A program made the position numbers and the translations under genes. A model generated the notes under the pieces. It was not told where the DNA came from and did not search any database. It saw nothing but the letters and a program-made list of their open reading frames with translations. Positions 26,653-34,797 of a stretch of DNA of 41,129 nt are shown piece by piece (within the stretch, counting starts at the first letter, position 1; each line of letters opens with the position of its first letter). This DNA comes from JAYZBC01 sp036339375 (GTDB lineage Bacteria > Pseudomonadota > Alphaproteobacteria > MPNO01 > UBA2964): the NCBI GenBank assembly GCA_036339375.1, contig JAYZBC010000039.1:1-41129 (forward strand), read 5' to 3'.

Positions 26653-26952
26653 ATGACAAAAAACTTCAAAAAATTGATGCAACATGACATGAGTGATGAC
26701 TGCCCTATTTGCCATGCAGAGGATTTAGTGACAACTACGTTAATTCCAGCCGTCGCTGCTTGGGAAATTGCAAATGATTTTCCCCAGTTTTCCCTTGCGT
26801 TACACGGGGCAGCTGGCCTGTTAAGTGCGATGATTGAAGAAGGCTACAAAAGAGATGAAATTGAGGTGGCTCTAAAAAAACTGCTAGATGAATTTGAAGT
26901 ATCAATTGCTAACAATACTGCAATGGCGGGGCCTCCACAGGGAAGTGCCTAG
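26653..26952 (+). CDS. Hypothetical 99-residue protein with an N-terminal CPIC motif
   Basis: Not recognised. A DDCPICHAED segment (about residues 15-24) gives a CxxC-His cluster that could bind a metal or act as a redox pair; the rest looks like three amphipathic helices (IPAVAAWEIANDF, LALHGAAGLLSAMIEEGY, EIEVALKKLLDEFEVSIA). No signal peptide. It follows the exported amidohydrolase after 68 bases and may belong to that transcript. Confidence 0.65.
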   Translation: MTKNFKKLMQHDMSDDCPICHAEDLVTTTLIPAVAAWEIANDFPQFSLALHGAAGLLSAMIEEGYKRDEIEVALKKLLDEFEVSIANNTAMAGPPQGSA

Positions 26953-26993
26953 TTAGAGCATATTATATTCCTCACCAACATTCTTGCTCTAAC
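26952..26993. terminator. 9-bp stem-loop between convergent genes
   Basis: GTTAGAGCA (26,952-26,960) and TGCTCTAAC (26,985-26,993) are exact inverted copies with a 24-base spacer. They fill the gap between the stop of the CPIC protein and the stop of the glycosyltransferase. No T-run follows on either strand, so it would be an imperfect bidirectional terminator or an RNA-stabilising hairpin. Confidence 0.35.
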
Positions 26994-27010
26994 CAAATAC
27001 CGAGTTTTTG

Positions 27011-27784
27011 TTAATTCTTTCTTTTTACAGTTAGCAAAAACTCTTTAATTTTTAAATGCGTTAAAACCGGGTAGGTTGCTGAAAATAAACCAAGTGCTAC
27101 ACCTACCCACCCTTCCCGGAATCCCTGTTTTTGAAAATAGGACCTGAAAAACCGACTAAAAAACCGGCGAAAGGTGGAAAAGCCATTCGGATATCTTTGA
27201 TGTGCCACTGCATCGGAAGCAGCGGCAGTGCTATATTTGTTTAACCGATTATACATATCTGCCAAATCGTTATAGACAAAATGATCAATGGGATTCACAA
27301 GTTTTCCCTTTGCACCTTTAAGTTCAATTTTGGGATGCACTGTACCCTCATGCCAACGCTTTTTACCGCGACGAAACAATGCCGCTTTCGCCCCCACGCC
27401 GTTATAGGCCCCCCATCCAAATCTAACATGACGGTCCCCAATAAAATTTCGAAAAGGAATAAGATAAAAATCTTTATTACTAGATACGACGATTTCTTTT
27501 ATTTCTTCAGCTAACTCTGGAGAAATCCTTTCGTCCACATCTAATTCTAGAATCCATGAACCGGTGCAGGCATTTATACCCCGCATCCGACGCTCTCCTT
27601 CATCCGACCATGCGCCTTCAATTATTTTGGCACCCAACCCAGTAGCAATAGAAGCTGTGGTATCTTGGGAGCGATCTAGTAAAACGACAATTTCATCTGC
27701 AAAAAGTCCACTTTTTATACAATCACTAATATTCAACTCTTCATTTTGAGCTACAATCAGGAGAGATATTGTTTTAGAAGACAC
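27011..27784 (-). CDS. Family 2 glycosyltransferase (LPS core type)
   Basis: About 257 residues, GT-A fold: ISLLIVAQNEELNISDCI at the N-terminus, LDRSQDTT for nucleotide binding, and ILELDVDERIS, holding the DxD metal site, in the middle. It resembles WaaE/KdtX-type transferases that add sugars to the LPS inner core on the cytoplasmic face. The GTG at 27,784 is preferred because GGAGG lies 5 bases before it; the longer frame from 27,796 would put that ribosome site inside the gene. It is divergent from the O-antigen ligase-like gene across 250 bases where no clear signal was found. Confidence 0.88.
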   Translation of the reverse strand: MSSKTISLLIVAQNEELNISDCIKSGLFADEIVVLLDRSQDTTASIATGLGAKIIEGAWSDEGERRMRGINACTGSWILELDVDERISPELAEEIKEIVVSSNKDFYLIPFRNFIGDRHVRFGWGAYNGVGAKAALFRRGKKRWHEGTVHPKIELKGAKGKLVNPIDHFVYNDLADMYNRLNKYSTAAASDAVAHQRYPNGFSTFRRFFSRFFRSYFQKQGFREGWVGVALGLFSATYPVLTHLKIKEFLLTVKRKN

Positions 27785-28034
27785 ACATTCCTCCACCGTC
27801 CAAGGAAGTCTTATAAATCGAAAGTCGAATGACTTATACGCGTAACTATAGGTTGTGTGAATACAGCGTTTGCGTAAAAATTAAATATCGATAACAACAC
27901 CTGCAAAAGAACTAATGTTGGTAGAATTGGTTTATGAGCTTTTGTTCACCAGAGGTATTTTTATTTTGAGTTATCTATTAGTACACCTTTGATACTTTGT
28001 AAGTAAGTTTTTCGAAATTGCACTCCTTAGGCAT

Positions 28035-29240
28035 ATGAAATTTTCATACGTTCAAATTATTGGAATTTTGGCCCTTATTTCCCCACTGCTTGCCGTGGTC
28101 TCACCCTTGGGTCTTGCCCCTTTAATGGGAGTTTGTGGTTTCTGTGTGATTTTATTAACCATAAAGGAAAAAAATGTTGGGAAACTAGTTTCAACAGAAA
28201 ACATAATTTTGTTTGGTACAATCATTGTATGGACAGGCCTCAGTATTTTTTGGGCGGTGGATAATGGAAGCAGCGCAATAAAATTTGTTCGATTTTTTGC
28301 AATCGTTTTAGTAGGCGTTTTTACCGTCTCCGCAGCAAAACGGGTGATAATCGAAGAACAACAATATTTAATGCGTTTATTTCTTATTGGCGTATTAACA
28401 GGTCTCTTTTTGCTGTTTTTTGAACGAGCGACAGGAGGCTTTCTATCAAGCCTATTTGGTGTAAAAGTTCAGTATTACACTTTTAACCGCGGTGCCACTT
28501 TGTTTGCTCTGTTGGCCTGGCCTGCAGCCCTTATGGCCCAACGTTATAAGCGTTGGGGCGCCTTGTCTGTATTTCTGTTAATTCTTTTACTAACTGGAAT
28601 GCTTGGTAGTAGATCAGCTTTGTTAGCAATGATATTGGGACTTGCTACTTTTATAATGACCAAAATCCAGCCCAAAATGGCGATCTCTATCGTTGGATTC
28701 ATCTCGATTTTTTATATTCTTATGGCGCCGTATTTTCATACCCAAATATTGAGCCCCGATAAGATTAAGTTTAATGCAAATGAGTTAAGCCGCCAGTATA
28801 CGGTTTTTCCTCGCTCCTCTTACCATCGTTTCCTCATTTGGAATTTTTCCTCAAAAAAAGCGCTCGAGAAACCGGTTTTCGGTTGGGGGTATCGTTCCTC
28901 AAGGTCAATTCCAGGAGCAAAGAACATGTTGGACCAATCCGAAGAGGCCTTGCCGCTCCATCCACATAACGGCGCAATTCAAATTTGGTTGGAACTAGGT
29001 TTTATAGGCGCTCTCCTTGCGGCTTTTCTATCTTTTAAAATTATTAAAAATTTTTGGGGGAAAGCTCATTCAAAAAAAGAAGTGGCTTACGCTCTAGGCC
29101 TATATTCTTCGAGTTTCACAATGATTTGTGTTTCCTATGGCCTTTGGCAAAGCTGGTGGCTTTCGGGTTTGTTTATTGCCTCAACTATTTATATTGCAAC
29201 CGAAGGCGGTGTATTTCACAAAAACAAAAAAATTGTATAA
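28035..29240 (+). CDS. O-antigen ligase / polymerase-like membrane protein (WaaL/Wzy family)
   Basis: The 401-residue protein has about ten to twelve hydrophobic helices and one long periplasmic loop with ISPDKIKF-like and SRSIPGAKN segments followed by LPLHPHNGAIQIWLELGFIGALLA. That last stretch is the (H/P)HN..Q.W.E.G conserved block of the O-antigen ligase family. It would transfer or polymerise sugar chains on lipid A-core at the periplasmic face. Divergent from the glycosyltransferase, which supports a surface-polysaccharide role. Confidence 0.88.
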   Translation: MKFSYVQIIGILALISPLLAVVSPLGLAPLMGVCGFCVILLTIKEKNVGKLVSTENIILFGTIIVWTGLSIFWAVDNGSSAIKFVRFFAIVLVGVFTVSAAKRVIIEEQQYLMRLFLIGVLTGLFLLFFERATGGFLSSLFGVKVQYYTFNRGATLFALLAWPAALMAQRYKRWGALSVFLLILLLTGMLGSRSALLAMILGLATFIMTKIQPKMAISIVGFISIFYILMAPYFHTQILSPDKIKFNANELSRQYTVFPRSSYHRFLIWNFSSKKALEKPVFGWGYRSSRSIPGAKNMLDQSEEALPLHPHNGAIQIWLELGFIGALLAAFLSFKIIKNFWGKAHSKKEVAYALGLYSSSFTMICVSYGLWQSWWLSGLFIASTIYIATEGGVFHKNKKIV

Positions 29241-29292
29241 AAATTGAACCTGTTTGTGGAAATTGAAGATTTCTTAATTATATTAGAAAAGT

Positions 29293-29511
29293 ATGAACAA
29301 GAATTTAAGATCAATCGTTTTGGCCGTCTTAGGCGGTATGATGCTGGCCGGGTATTTACACACGAGAGGGGCTGTTGACCTCAGCTTCGGCTTTCCACAG
29401 GGAAGCCTTGCTGAAGGCGCTTTTATGGCCGTTACAGGGGGCGCCGGTGGGTATTTTCTGTTAATCATTTTTCGAAAAACCAAAAATTTTTGGGGGAGGA
29501 ACAGGGAATAA
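29293..29511 (+). CDS. Small two-helix membrane protein, hypothetical
   Basis: A 72-residue protein with an N-terminal hydrophobic segment (SIVLAVLGGMMLAGYL) and a Gly-rich second one (FMAVTGGAGGYFLLIIF), ending in a basic tail. Not recognised. It lies 52 bases after the O-antigen ligase-like gene in the same direction and could be co-transcribed. Confidence 0.55.
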   Translation: MNKNLRSIVLAVLGGMMLAGYLHTRGAVDLSFGFPQGSLAEGAFMAVTGGAGGYFLLIIFRKTKNFWGRNRE

Positions 29512-29642
29512 ATTTAAATTCTCTCGTATACCTCGTGAAATTTACTTTTTAAAAAGAGGTAAAGCAATTTTGAAAAACCTTCGAAAAAATTAAAATTAAA
29601 ATGGCAAAACCTTTAGTTTAGATAATAAAAGAAACGTTCAAA

Positions 29643-30338
29643 ATGAAACAATTTGTTTATTCCATAATTGTTTATTTGGCGTTGTCAGCCAGCGGCGGCG
29701 CCCAAGACTATGACAAAGGTTATGATGCTGCCAAAATAGGTGATTATGAAACGGCTTTAAAAGAATGGCGCCCCCTTGCAGAAAAGAAAAATGCTTTAGC
29801 CCAATATCAAATTGGCTTACTTTACCAACACGGCAAAGGCGTTTCTAAAAATTTAGTCAAAGCGGCTATATTATACCAACTGGCCGCCGAGCAAAACTTA
29901 GCGTCTGCGCAATCAAGTCTTGGGAATTTTTATTTGTCAGGAAGGGGTATTAAGCAAGATTTCAAGAAAGCCCTGTATTGGAGTAAAAGGGCAGCTTTTC
30001 AAGGGGAAGTTGCAGCCCAAACGCGTCTGGCTTTTATACTAAGATATGGCAAAGGGACAAAACGCAATATTCCTGAATCCCTTATCTGGTATAAAAGAGC
30101 AGCCAAACAAGGGTATGCACCTGCCCAAGATGCCCTGGCAACAATTTATGCTAATGGGAAAATTGTCAGACGTAGTTATCTATTAGCCTTCAAGTGGCTA
30201 AAAATTTCATCTTTGTTTGGAAGCAAGAAGTCCCCGGGATACCGCCATTGGGTTTCAAAGAAACTGACAGCCAAAGAGAAAAAGAAAGCCAACCAGCTAG
30301 TGCAAAAATGGGTAATTGCCTACAAAAACAGAAAATAA
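29643..30338 (+). CDS. Exported Sel1-like repeat (TPR-type) protein
   Basis: The 231-residue protein begins with a signal peptide (FVYSIIVYLALSASGGA, then QDYDKG). It is followed by four or five Sel1-like repeats with the ALAQYQIGLLYQHGKGV, SAQSSLGNFYLSGRGI, AAQTRLAFILRYGKGT and PAQDALATIYANGK units, and ends in a Lys-rich tail. Sel1 proteins are scaffolds for protein-protein contacts, often in the envelope. No enzymatic domain. Its partner is unknown; it is followed by the microprotein at 30,428. Confidence 0.9.
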   Translation: MKQFVYSIIVYLALSASGGAQDYDKGYDAAKIGDYETALKEWRPLAEKKNALAQYQIGLLYQHGKGVSKNLVKAAILYQLAAEQNLASAQSSLGNFYLSGRGIKQDFKKALYWSKRAAFQGEVAAQTRLAFILRYGKGTKRNIPESLIWYKRAAKQGYAPAQDALATIYANGKIVRRSYLLAFKWLKISSLFGSKKSPGYRHWVSKKLTAKEKKKANQLVQKWVIAYKNRK

Positions 30339-30427
30339 AATTTATCGAAAAAAAAGTTTAATATTTTGGCTTTGATAAAAATAGTTTATAACCTTGAAAA
30401 AAACCAACAACCTCAGGAGGAATAGTA

Positions 30428-30532
30428 ATGTCAGATGATTTCGAACACAAAAACGTTGGTATTGTAACCGCAATAATTATGTCCATCGTCTTTGTCGTCG
30501 CAATTTGGGGCGTCGTAATTAATATAGAATAA
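30428..30532 (+). CDS. 34-residue single-helix membrane microprotein
   Basis: An ATG at 30,428 with a strong AGGAGG about 8 bases upstream opens a 34-codon frame: a short acidic start (SDDFEHKNVG) and one hydrophobic helix (IVTAIIMSIVFVVAIWGVVINI). Length and layout recall the 34-residue subunit IIa of ba3-type cytochrome oxidase, or CcoQ/CydX-like small subunits, but the sequence itself is not diagnostic. It faces the end of the cytochrome oxidase cluster and is followed 37 bases later by another small membrane protein. Confidence 0.65.
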   Translation: MSDDFEHKNVGIVTAIIMSIVFVVAIWGVVINIE

Positions 30533-30569
30533 ATAACCTTTTAAAACATTTTTTCTATTCACTTTTAAC

Positions 30570-30755
30570 ATGCTGATTGAAACCGCTTTAGCAATGGCTC
30601 CAGGGCATGGGGTAAGTGATACCGCGAGTTCCGGTGGTGCAAATGCCCTTTTAGTAATAATTGGTATTTTTCTTACATTTATTCTAGGGCGTTTTTTGCT
30701 AAAGAAATTGAGTGAAAGCAGGCAAGAGGATGAAAAAAGTGAATTTGATAATTAA
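30570..30755 (+). CDS. 61-residue single-helix membrane protein
   Basis: Not recognised. It has an outer N-terminal segment (ETALAMAPGHGVSDTASSGG), one transmembrane helix (NALLVIIGIFLTFILGRFLL) and a charged cytoplasmic tail (KKLSESRQEDEKSEFDN). The ribosome site is weak. It follows the 34-residue microprotein in the same direction and ends 10 bases from the convergent end of the cytochrome oxidase cluster, so a link to the oxidase is possible but unproven. Confidence 0.55.
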   Translation: MLIETALAMAPGHGVSDTASSGGANALLVIIGIFLTFILGRFLLKKLSESRQEDEKSEFDN

Positions 30756-30764
30756 AAATAGAAC

Positions 30765-32591
30765 TCACTGATTTAATCTTGTTATTTTGTACCTTAGTTT
30801 TAGTTTCGACATTAAGTTCGGATTAAACCACATCAAACAATATTGCTGACCCGCCTGAGCTAAAAACTTGCCATTATACCTCTTTATTACTTTACGTTTG
30901 ACCGGGAAATGAGTTACCAACCCGTCATGATAATGAATTTCAAATTCGATGGGTTGGTCTGAATGAAATTTTACTTGCAAACTCTGTTTTAACTTTAAAT
31001 CAACACAGAATTCCTTAAGTTCAAAAGGGGCTAGACTTAAATCATCAGAGGGCGCCTTAAGTTTATTGAGAATGGGAGATCCCACAATAGGCTGAGAAAG
31101 AATCCATAAACTCAGCACTGTATAAGCAATCATAAGGAATAAGATTGGAACCTGGCTCCGTAATACAATTTTTGCAGAATTGAACGTTCTGAGGGCTGTA
31201 AAATGGGCCACACCGACGGCAAAAATGTGACCAATCACAATTGAAAAAACTGTTATATACCAAATTGATTTGGCACCAATAACACTGATATCAACTTTGG
31301 ACCCAGACGTTCCAAATAAATTCCAACCCATGCCTAAAGGATCAGAGGAGAGGGGAATGACTAACTGACCCGCTATAAGTAGGTAGGAAAAATAATGTGC
31401 AAGATGGTAGGCGATCGCGATTGGAACGAGAGAAAATACGAACAAACCAGAAAAATCAATGGGAGAAATTCGGCTTCCAGAGACAAGCGCACCGAGCCAG
31501 GAAAATAAAAAATAAATGCCCGTACAAATAATTGGAAATAATCCTAATAGGAATGTTTCTAAAACTATTCGAGGATCAAACCCTAGGTAATGTAATTCCC
31601 GCAAAAAAGAACTAATGGTTGGTATTAAAACTACCCACCTAAGCATTTCACCCCAAAATGGTGTTTCCTTTAACCCATCAAAAGTCAGGGTAGAAAGAAT
31701 TAGGACTACAAATACAACTTTTGAAAAACTGCAAGGAACCTCTGTGATTAACCCTCTAGCGTAATTTCTGAGGTTCCATTGCTGTGATTTATCAGCCCCG
31801 TTTTCTGTTTTAGGCCTCTCTAAAGGCGCAAACCGGCCAAATAGTGAGAAGAAAAAAGAAAAAGCTTCGCCTTTAGCCAGCCAGACCTTTTCCCCAAAAA
31901 CTGCCATACCTAACCAGGTCATGGATGAATAAATTAAAATTAAAGTGGCAAGGGTTGAGGGTGACTTTGCCATTTCCGAAACTAATTCCAGCCAAGCGAA
32001 AAGCCAAAAAAACAAAATAGCAGGCCATAAATCAAGCCACACAGGATAGGTGAACTTTGGCTTTGGGCTTTTGCACTTAATCCAAAATTGAAAAAAACGG
32101 TAGAGCCAACGAAAGACAATAGACCACGGGTTAATTGTGGGCCAAAGATTGCCAACCAAGGCTATAAAGTAAGAAAACCCAACCCACCATATAACCCAAA
32201 CCATGGTCGGGGCGATGTTCTTAGTACTGACTTGACTACCCATCAACCCACCGAAAATGATCAGGCAGAAAAGAGAAACAGAAAAAAATTCCAGCGGTCT
32301 AATTACAATTGGATGCAGAAAGGATCTAAAAAATCCTAAATCCAAAAGGTTTGGTTCCGCTTGATAGCCCTTTGGATTATGAGTTCGAAAGAATAGCACC
32401 ATCATCAAAAAAGAAAGGGCTACCGCAGCCCCAGCACCGGAAAGATAAAAATTTAATGGCAATGGCAAATCGTAACGTTGACCAAAAGCGTGAGCCCGAG
32501 CTCCTGAAATCTCTAAAAAATAAATTAGAAAAAAACTGGAAAGGCATAACACCCGAGGCGGAAGAGAAAGTTCAGCGGGGATAAACTTCAA
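30765..32591 (-). CDS. 608-residue polytopic membrane protein (FedA/'fenitrothion hydrolase'-like)
   Basis: The protein has a signal-like first helix, then HAFGQRYDLPLPLNFYLSGAGAAVALSF, and about twelve further hydrophobic segments, ending in a soluble beta-rich tail of about 100 residues. The AHAFGxRYDLPxPL start is, from memory, the hallmark of membrane proteins named fenitrothion hydrolase (FedA) in databases; that name comes from one pesticide-degrading strain and is a poor guide. Start is a TTG overlapping the end of the cupredoxin-like gene by 20 bases, so the two are translationally coupled. Position as last gene of a cytochrome oxidase cluster suggests a part in oxidase biogenesis or copper handling. 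Confidence 0.8.
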   Translation of the reverse strand: MKFIPAELSLPPRVLCLSSFFLIYFLEISGARAHAFGQRYDLPLPLNFYLSGAGAAVALSFLMMVLFFRTHNPKGYQAEPNLLDLGFFRSFLHPIVIRPLEFFSVSLFCLIIFGGLMGSQVSTKNIAPTMVWVIWWVGFSYFIALVGNLWPTINPWSIVFRWLYRFFQFWIKCKSPKPKFTYPVWLDLWPAILFFWLFAWLELVSEMAKSPSTLATLILIYSSMTWLGMAVFGEKVWLAKGEAFSFFFSLFGRFAPLERPKTENGADKSQQWNLRNYARGLITEVPCSFSKVVFVVLILSTLTFDGLKETPFWGEMLRWVVLIPTISSFLRELHYLGFDPRIVLETFLLGLFPIICTGIYFLFSWLGALVSGSRISPIDFSGLFVFSLVPIAIAYHLAHYFSYLLIAGQLVIPLSSDPLGMGWNLFGTSGSKVDISVIGAKSIWYITVFSIVIGHIFAVGVAHFTALRTFNSAKIVLRSQVPILFLMIAYTVLSLWILSQPIVGSPILNKLKAPSDDLSLAPFELKEFCVDLKLKQSLQVKFHSDQPIEFEIHYHDGLVTHFPVKRKVIKRYNGKFLAQAGQQYCLMWFNPNLMSKLKLRYKITRLNQ

Positions 32592-32964
32592 GATAAGTCA
32601 ACCCTCCATGATCATGGCCATGTTTGATGTCTTTCGATTGACTTCCCGTAACGGAAGCCCTCCATCCGTGTGAGGAAATTGGAAAACGACCAGTTGCCGT
32701 CACACTTAAAACCATTTCAGCGGACTTTCCGGCTAAAACAGTCACGAACCGATTATAACCGTGGAGATGAAGTTTTACGGTTTCGTCAGTAAGAAACCGA
32801 AGGGTAATTTGATCGTTTTGAAAAACCTTAACTGGCGTTTTGGGAGAAACAATGCTTCGATTTTTTATCTGTATCGTAATTATAGTTTTATTCAAATTTT
32901 GAGATTTCGCGTTCCCAAAAAAAAGACAAGTTGCCAAACTGGCGAGCACAACTCTCCTTTTCAT
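32572..32964 (-). CDS. Exported His-rich cupredoxin-like protein of the cox cluster
   Basis: The 130-residue protein has a signal peptide (KRRVVLASLATCLFFGNAKS). The mature part is beta-rich with a cupredoxin-like outline: VKVFQNDQITLRFLTDETVKLHLHGY, then TGRFPISSHGW, then KHGHDHGGLTYLEVYP. His66, His68, His99, His115, His117 and His119 are available for metal, but the classical Cys and Met copper ligands are absent. It lies 129 bases after subunit IV and overlaps the 608-residue gene. No Sco or Cox11 gene is visible here, so it is a candidate periplasmic copper donor for the oxidase; this is inference. Confidence 0.78.
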   Translation of the reverse strand: MKRRVVLASLATCLFFGNAKSQNLNKTIITIQIKNRSIVSPKTPVKVFQNDQITLRFLTDETVKLHLHGYNRFVTVLAGKSAEMVLSVTATGRFPISSHGWRASVTGSQSKDIKHGHDHGGLTYLEVYPR

Positions 32965-33093
32965 GAAAAAAGAGTTTTTTCCAAAGAAAAGAGTATTTCC
33001 ATCAAGGTAAATAACAACATCGACGAGTTAAAAGTATTGCCCTTTCACTTATAACCTAAAGATAGTGAACAAGTGAAAAACCAAATTACAAAA

Positions 33094-33420
33094 TTAAGAG
33101 AAAAAATTCCCTCGTGTCAAAAAGGTATAATCCGATTCAAATACCATTAGCCATACAAAAACGAGGACTAAAACTGGCGGAAGCAAAATTGCATAAACAA
33201 GTGCTATTCGTTCCCAAACCATGTGCATAAAAACTGCGATAATGAGCCCGGCTTTTAAGACCATAAAAACTAGTATAAGTGTCCACCTTAAGTAGCCTTC
33301 AACATGGAAATAATCAACCATGTAGGATGCCGTGCTCAGAACGAAGAGCCACACCCAAATTTTGATATAAATTCCTAGTGGATGTTGCTGGCCCTCAACA
33401 TGTGAATCTGTGTTTGCCAT
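33094..33420 (-). CDS. Cytochrome c oxidase subunit IV (prokaryotic COX4 family)
   Basis: The 108-residue protein has three transmembrane helices; IYIKIWVWLFVLSTASYMVDYF, VFMVLKAGLIIAVFMHMVWE and a last hydrophobic helix match the bacterial COX4/CoxD family. It is a small non-catalytic subunit of the inner-membrane aa3-type oxidase. It lies 9 bases after subunit III with a TAGGGA ribosome site, so it is clearly part of the cox operon. Confidence 0.88.
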   Translation of the reverse strand: MANTDSHVEGQQHPLGIYIKIWVWLFVLSTASYMVDYFHVEGYLRWTLILVFMVLKAGLIIAVFMHMVWERIALVYAILLPPVLVLVFVWLMVFESDYTFLTRGNFFS

Positions 33421-33429
33421 ATTTATTCC

Positions 33430-34152
33430 CTACCAAAGATAAAAGAATGCAAAAATAAAAACCCATACCAGATCAACAAAATGCCAGTAGAGCCCCATTG
33501 TTTCAACGTGTTCGTAATTTCCTTTTCGACTGGTGAAAAATCCTTTTTTCCCGGTATCATATTCACCCCGCAAAACTTTTCGACAAACGATAATCAGGAA
33601 GACGACACCCATCGAGACGTGAAATCCATGAAACCCGGTTATCATAAAAAATGTCGCGCCAAACTGAGGTGCCCCCATAGGATTTGCCCACGGACGCACA
33701 CCATCCTCTATCAGTTTTGTCCACTCAAAGGCCTGCATACCCACGAAAGAGGCGCCAAAGATAGCAGTCAAAATTAACCAGAAAGCCGTTCTTTTTTTAT
33801 CTCGGCGGTAACCATAATTCACCGCCATCACCATTGTCCCACTACTTGTAATTAAAATAAATGTCATTATAGCAATCAAGATGAGGGGGATGGGATCACC
33901 ACCCAAAGATAGAGCGAAAACCTCACTCGGGTTAGGCCATGCAACTGTCGTGGACATCCGCACGGTCATATAAGACAACAAAAAACAGCTGAAAATAAAA
34001 GTATCACTGAGGAGAAAAATCCACATCATGGCCTTCCCCCAAGGTACTTTTTTAAATGTCCTCTGATCGGATGACCAATCAGAGACAAAACCTTTCATGC
34101 CACTTGCGAGGCTGCCCTGCGTTTCTGTATTTGTAGTTGCCGAATCTGCCAT
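33430..34152 (-). CDS. Cytochrome c oxidase subunit III
   Basis: A 240-residue subunit III with five helices. The segments PWGKAMMWIFLLSDTFIFSCFL, VGMQAFEWTKLIEDG, FGATFFMITGFHGFHVSMGV and YWHFVDLVWVFIFAFFYLW carry the family's conserved Glu, His and Trp residues. Subunit III stabilises subunit I and its proton uptake. It is the second of two tandem subunit III-type genes; this one is the more canonical. It follows the first by 15 bases. Confidence 0.92.
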   Translation of the reverse strand: MADSATTNTETQGSLASGMKGFVSDWSSDQRTFKKVPWGKAMMWIFLLSDTFIFSCFLLSYMTVRMSTTVAWPNPSEVFALSLGGDPIPLILIAIMTFILITSSGTMVMAVNYGYRRDKKRTAFWLILTAIFGASFVGMQAFEWTKLIEDGVRPWANPMGAPQFGATFFMITGFHGFHVSMGVVFLIIVCRKVLRGEYDTGKKGFFTSRKGNYEHVETMGLYWHFVDLVWVFIFAFFYLW

Positions 34153-34167
34153 AAACCTAAACCTTGA

Positions 34168-34785
34168 TTAGCTAAATAAAAGTAAACCGAAAAACACTAT
34201 CCAAACCACAAGCAGAAAATGCCAATAGATTGTACAAAGTTCGACACTTTCCGCCATTTTTTTAGTTTCAACCCTGTTTCCGTCTTTCACCATCAAACGA
34301 CCCCATGCAACAAGACCCCCCAATAGATGGGCTCCATGTAATCCGGTGAGAAGGTAAAAGAAGGCATTCGCTGGATTAGCTGCAGCAAAATAGCCACTTT
34401 CAATCAGGATATTCCACACCCAAAATTGGCCTAACACGAAGGCAAATGAAAAACCTCCAGCAAGGTACAAGTAATTCTTCATTCTCTCTCTTTGATCTTG
34501 CCTTACTGAAACGAGAGATTTCTGCATTGCCAAACTGCTAAAAATCAAAAGGGCTGTGTTGAACCATAGAATCCAGGGATCCTGGAGTGGACGCCAATCC
34601 GAAACAACCATTCTATCGCTGTAAGCAATAACAAAAAGGAGCAGAAAAACAGACATACAGGTCATGAGTAGTCTGAGCCCTAACTTGCTAACAGGTAAAG
34701 TGTAAGCAACACCATCGTGCAAATCATCCACCCGGGCCTGTTCAGGCTTCCAAGGCATTTTTCTTAATTCTTCGAGAATTTTCAC
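34168..34785 (-). CDS. Second, shorter subunit III-like protein of the heme-copper oxidase
   Basis: The 205-residue protein is also of the subunit III family: FVLGQFWVWNILIESGYF, AFFYLLTGLHGAHLLGGLVAWGRL and ELCTIYWHFLLVVWIVFFGLLLF. It is shorter and lacks part of the first helices. The start may be the GTG at 34,785 or the ATG at 34,758. Tandem, dissimilar subunit III genes are known, from memory, in some alphaproteobacterial cox operons. It could replace or extend subunit III; both cannot occupy the same site. Confidence 0.88.
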   Translation of the reverse strand: MKILEELRKMPWKPEQARVDDLHDGVAYTLPVSKLGLRLLMTCMSVFLLLFVIAYSDRMVVSDWRPLQDPWILWFNTALLIFSSLAMQKSLVSVRQDQRERMKNYLYLAGGFSFAFVLGQFWVWNILIESGYFAAANPANAFFYLLTGLHGAHLLGGLVAWGRLMVKDGNRVETKKMAESVELCTIYWHFLLVVWIVFFGLLLFS

Positions 34786-34797
34786 CTTAGACGTACC

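Noticed and set aside
30765..32591. True fenitrothion (organophosphate) hydrolase
   Set aside because: The name is inherited in databases from one strain; the cox-operon position and polytopic structure do not support pesticide hydrolysis.
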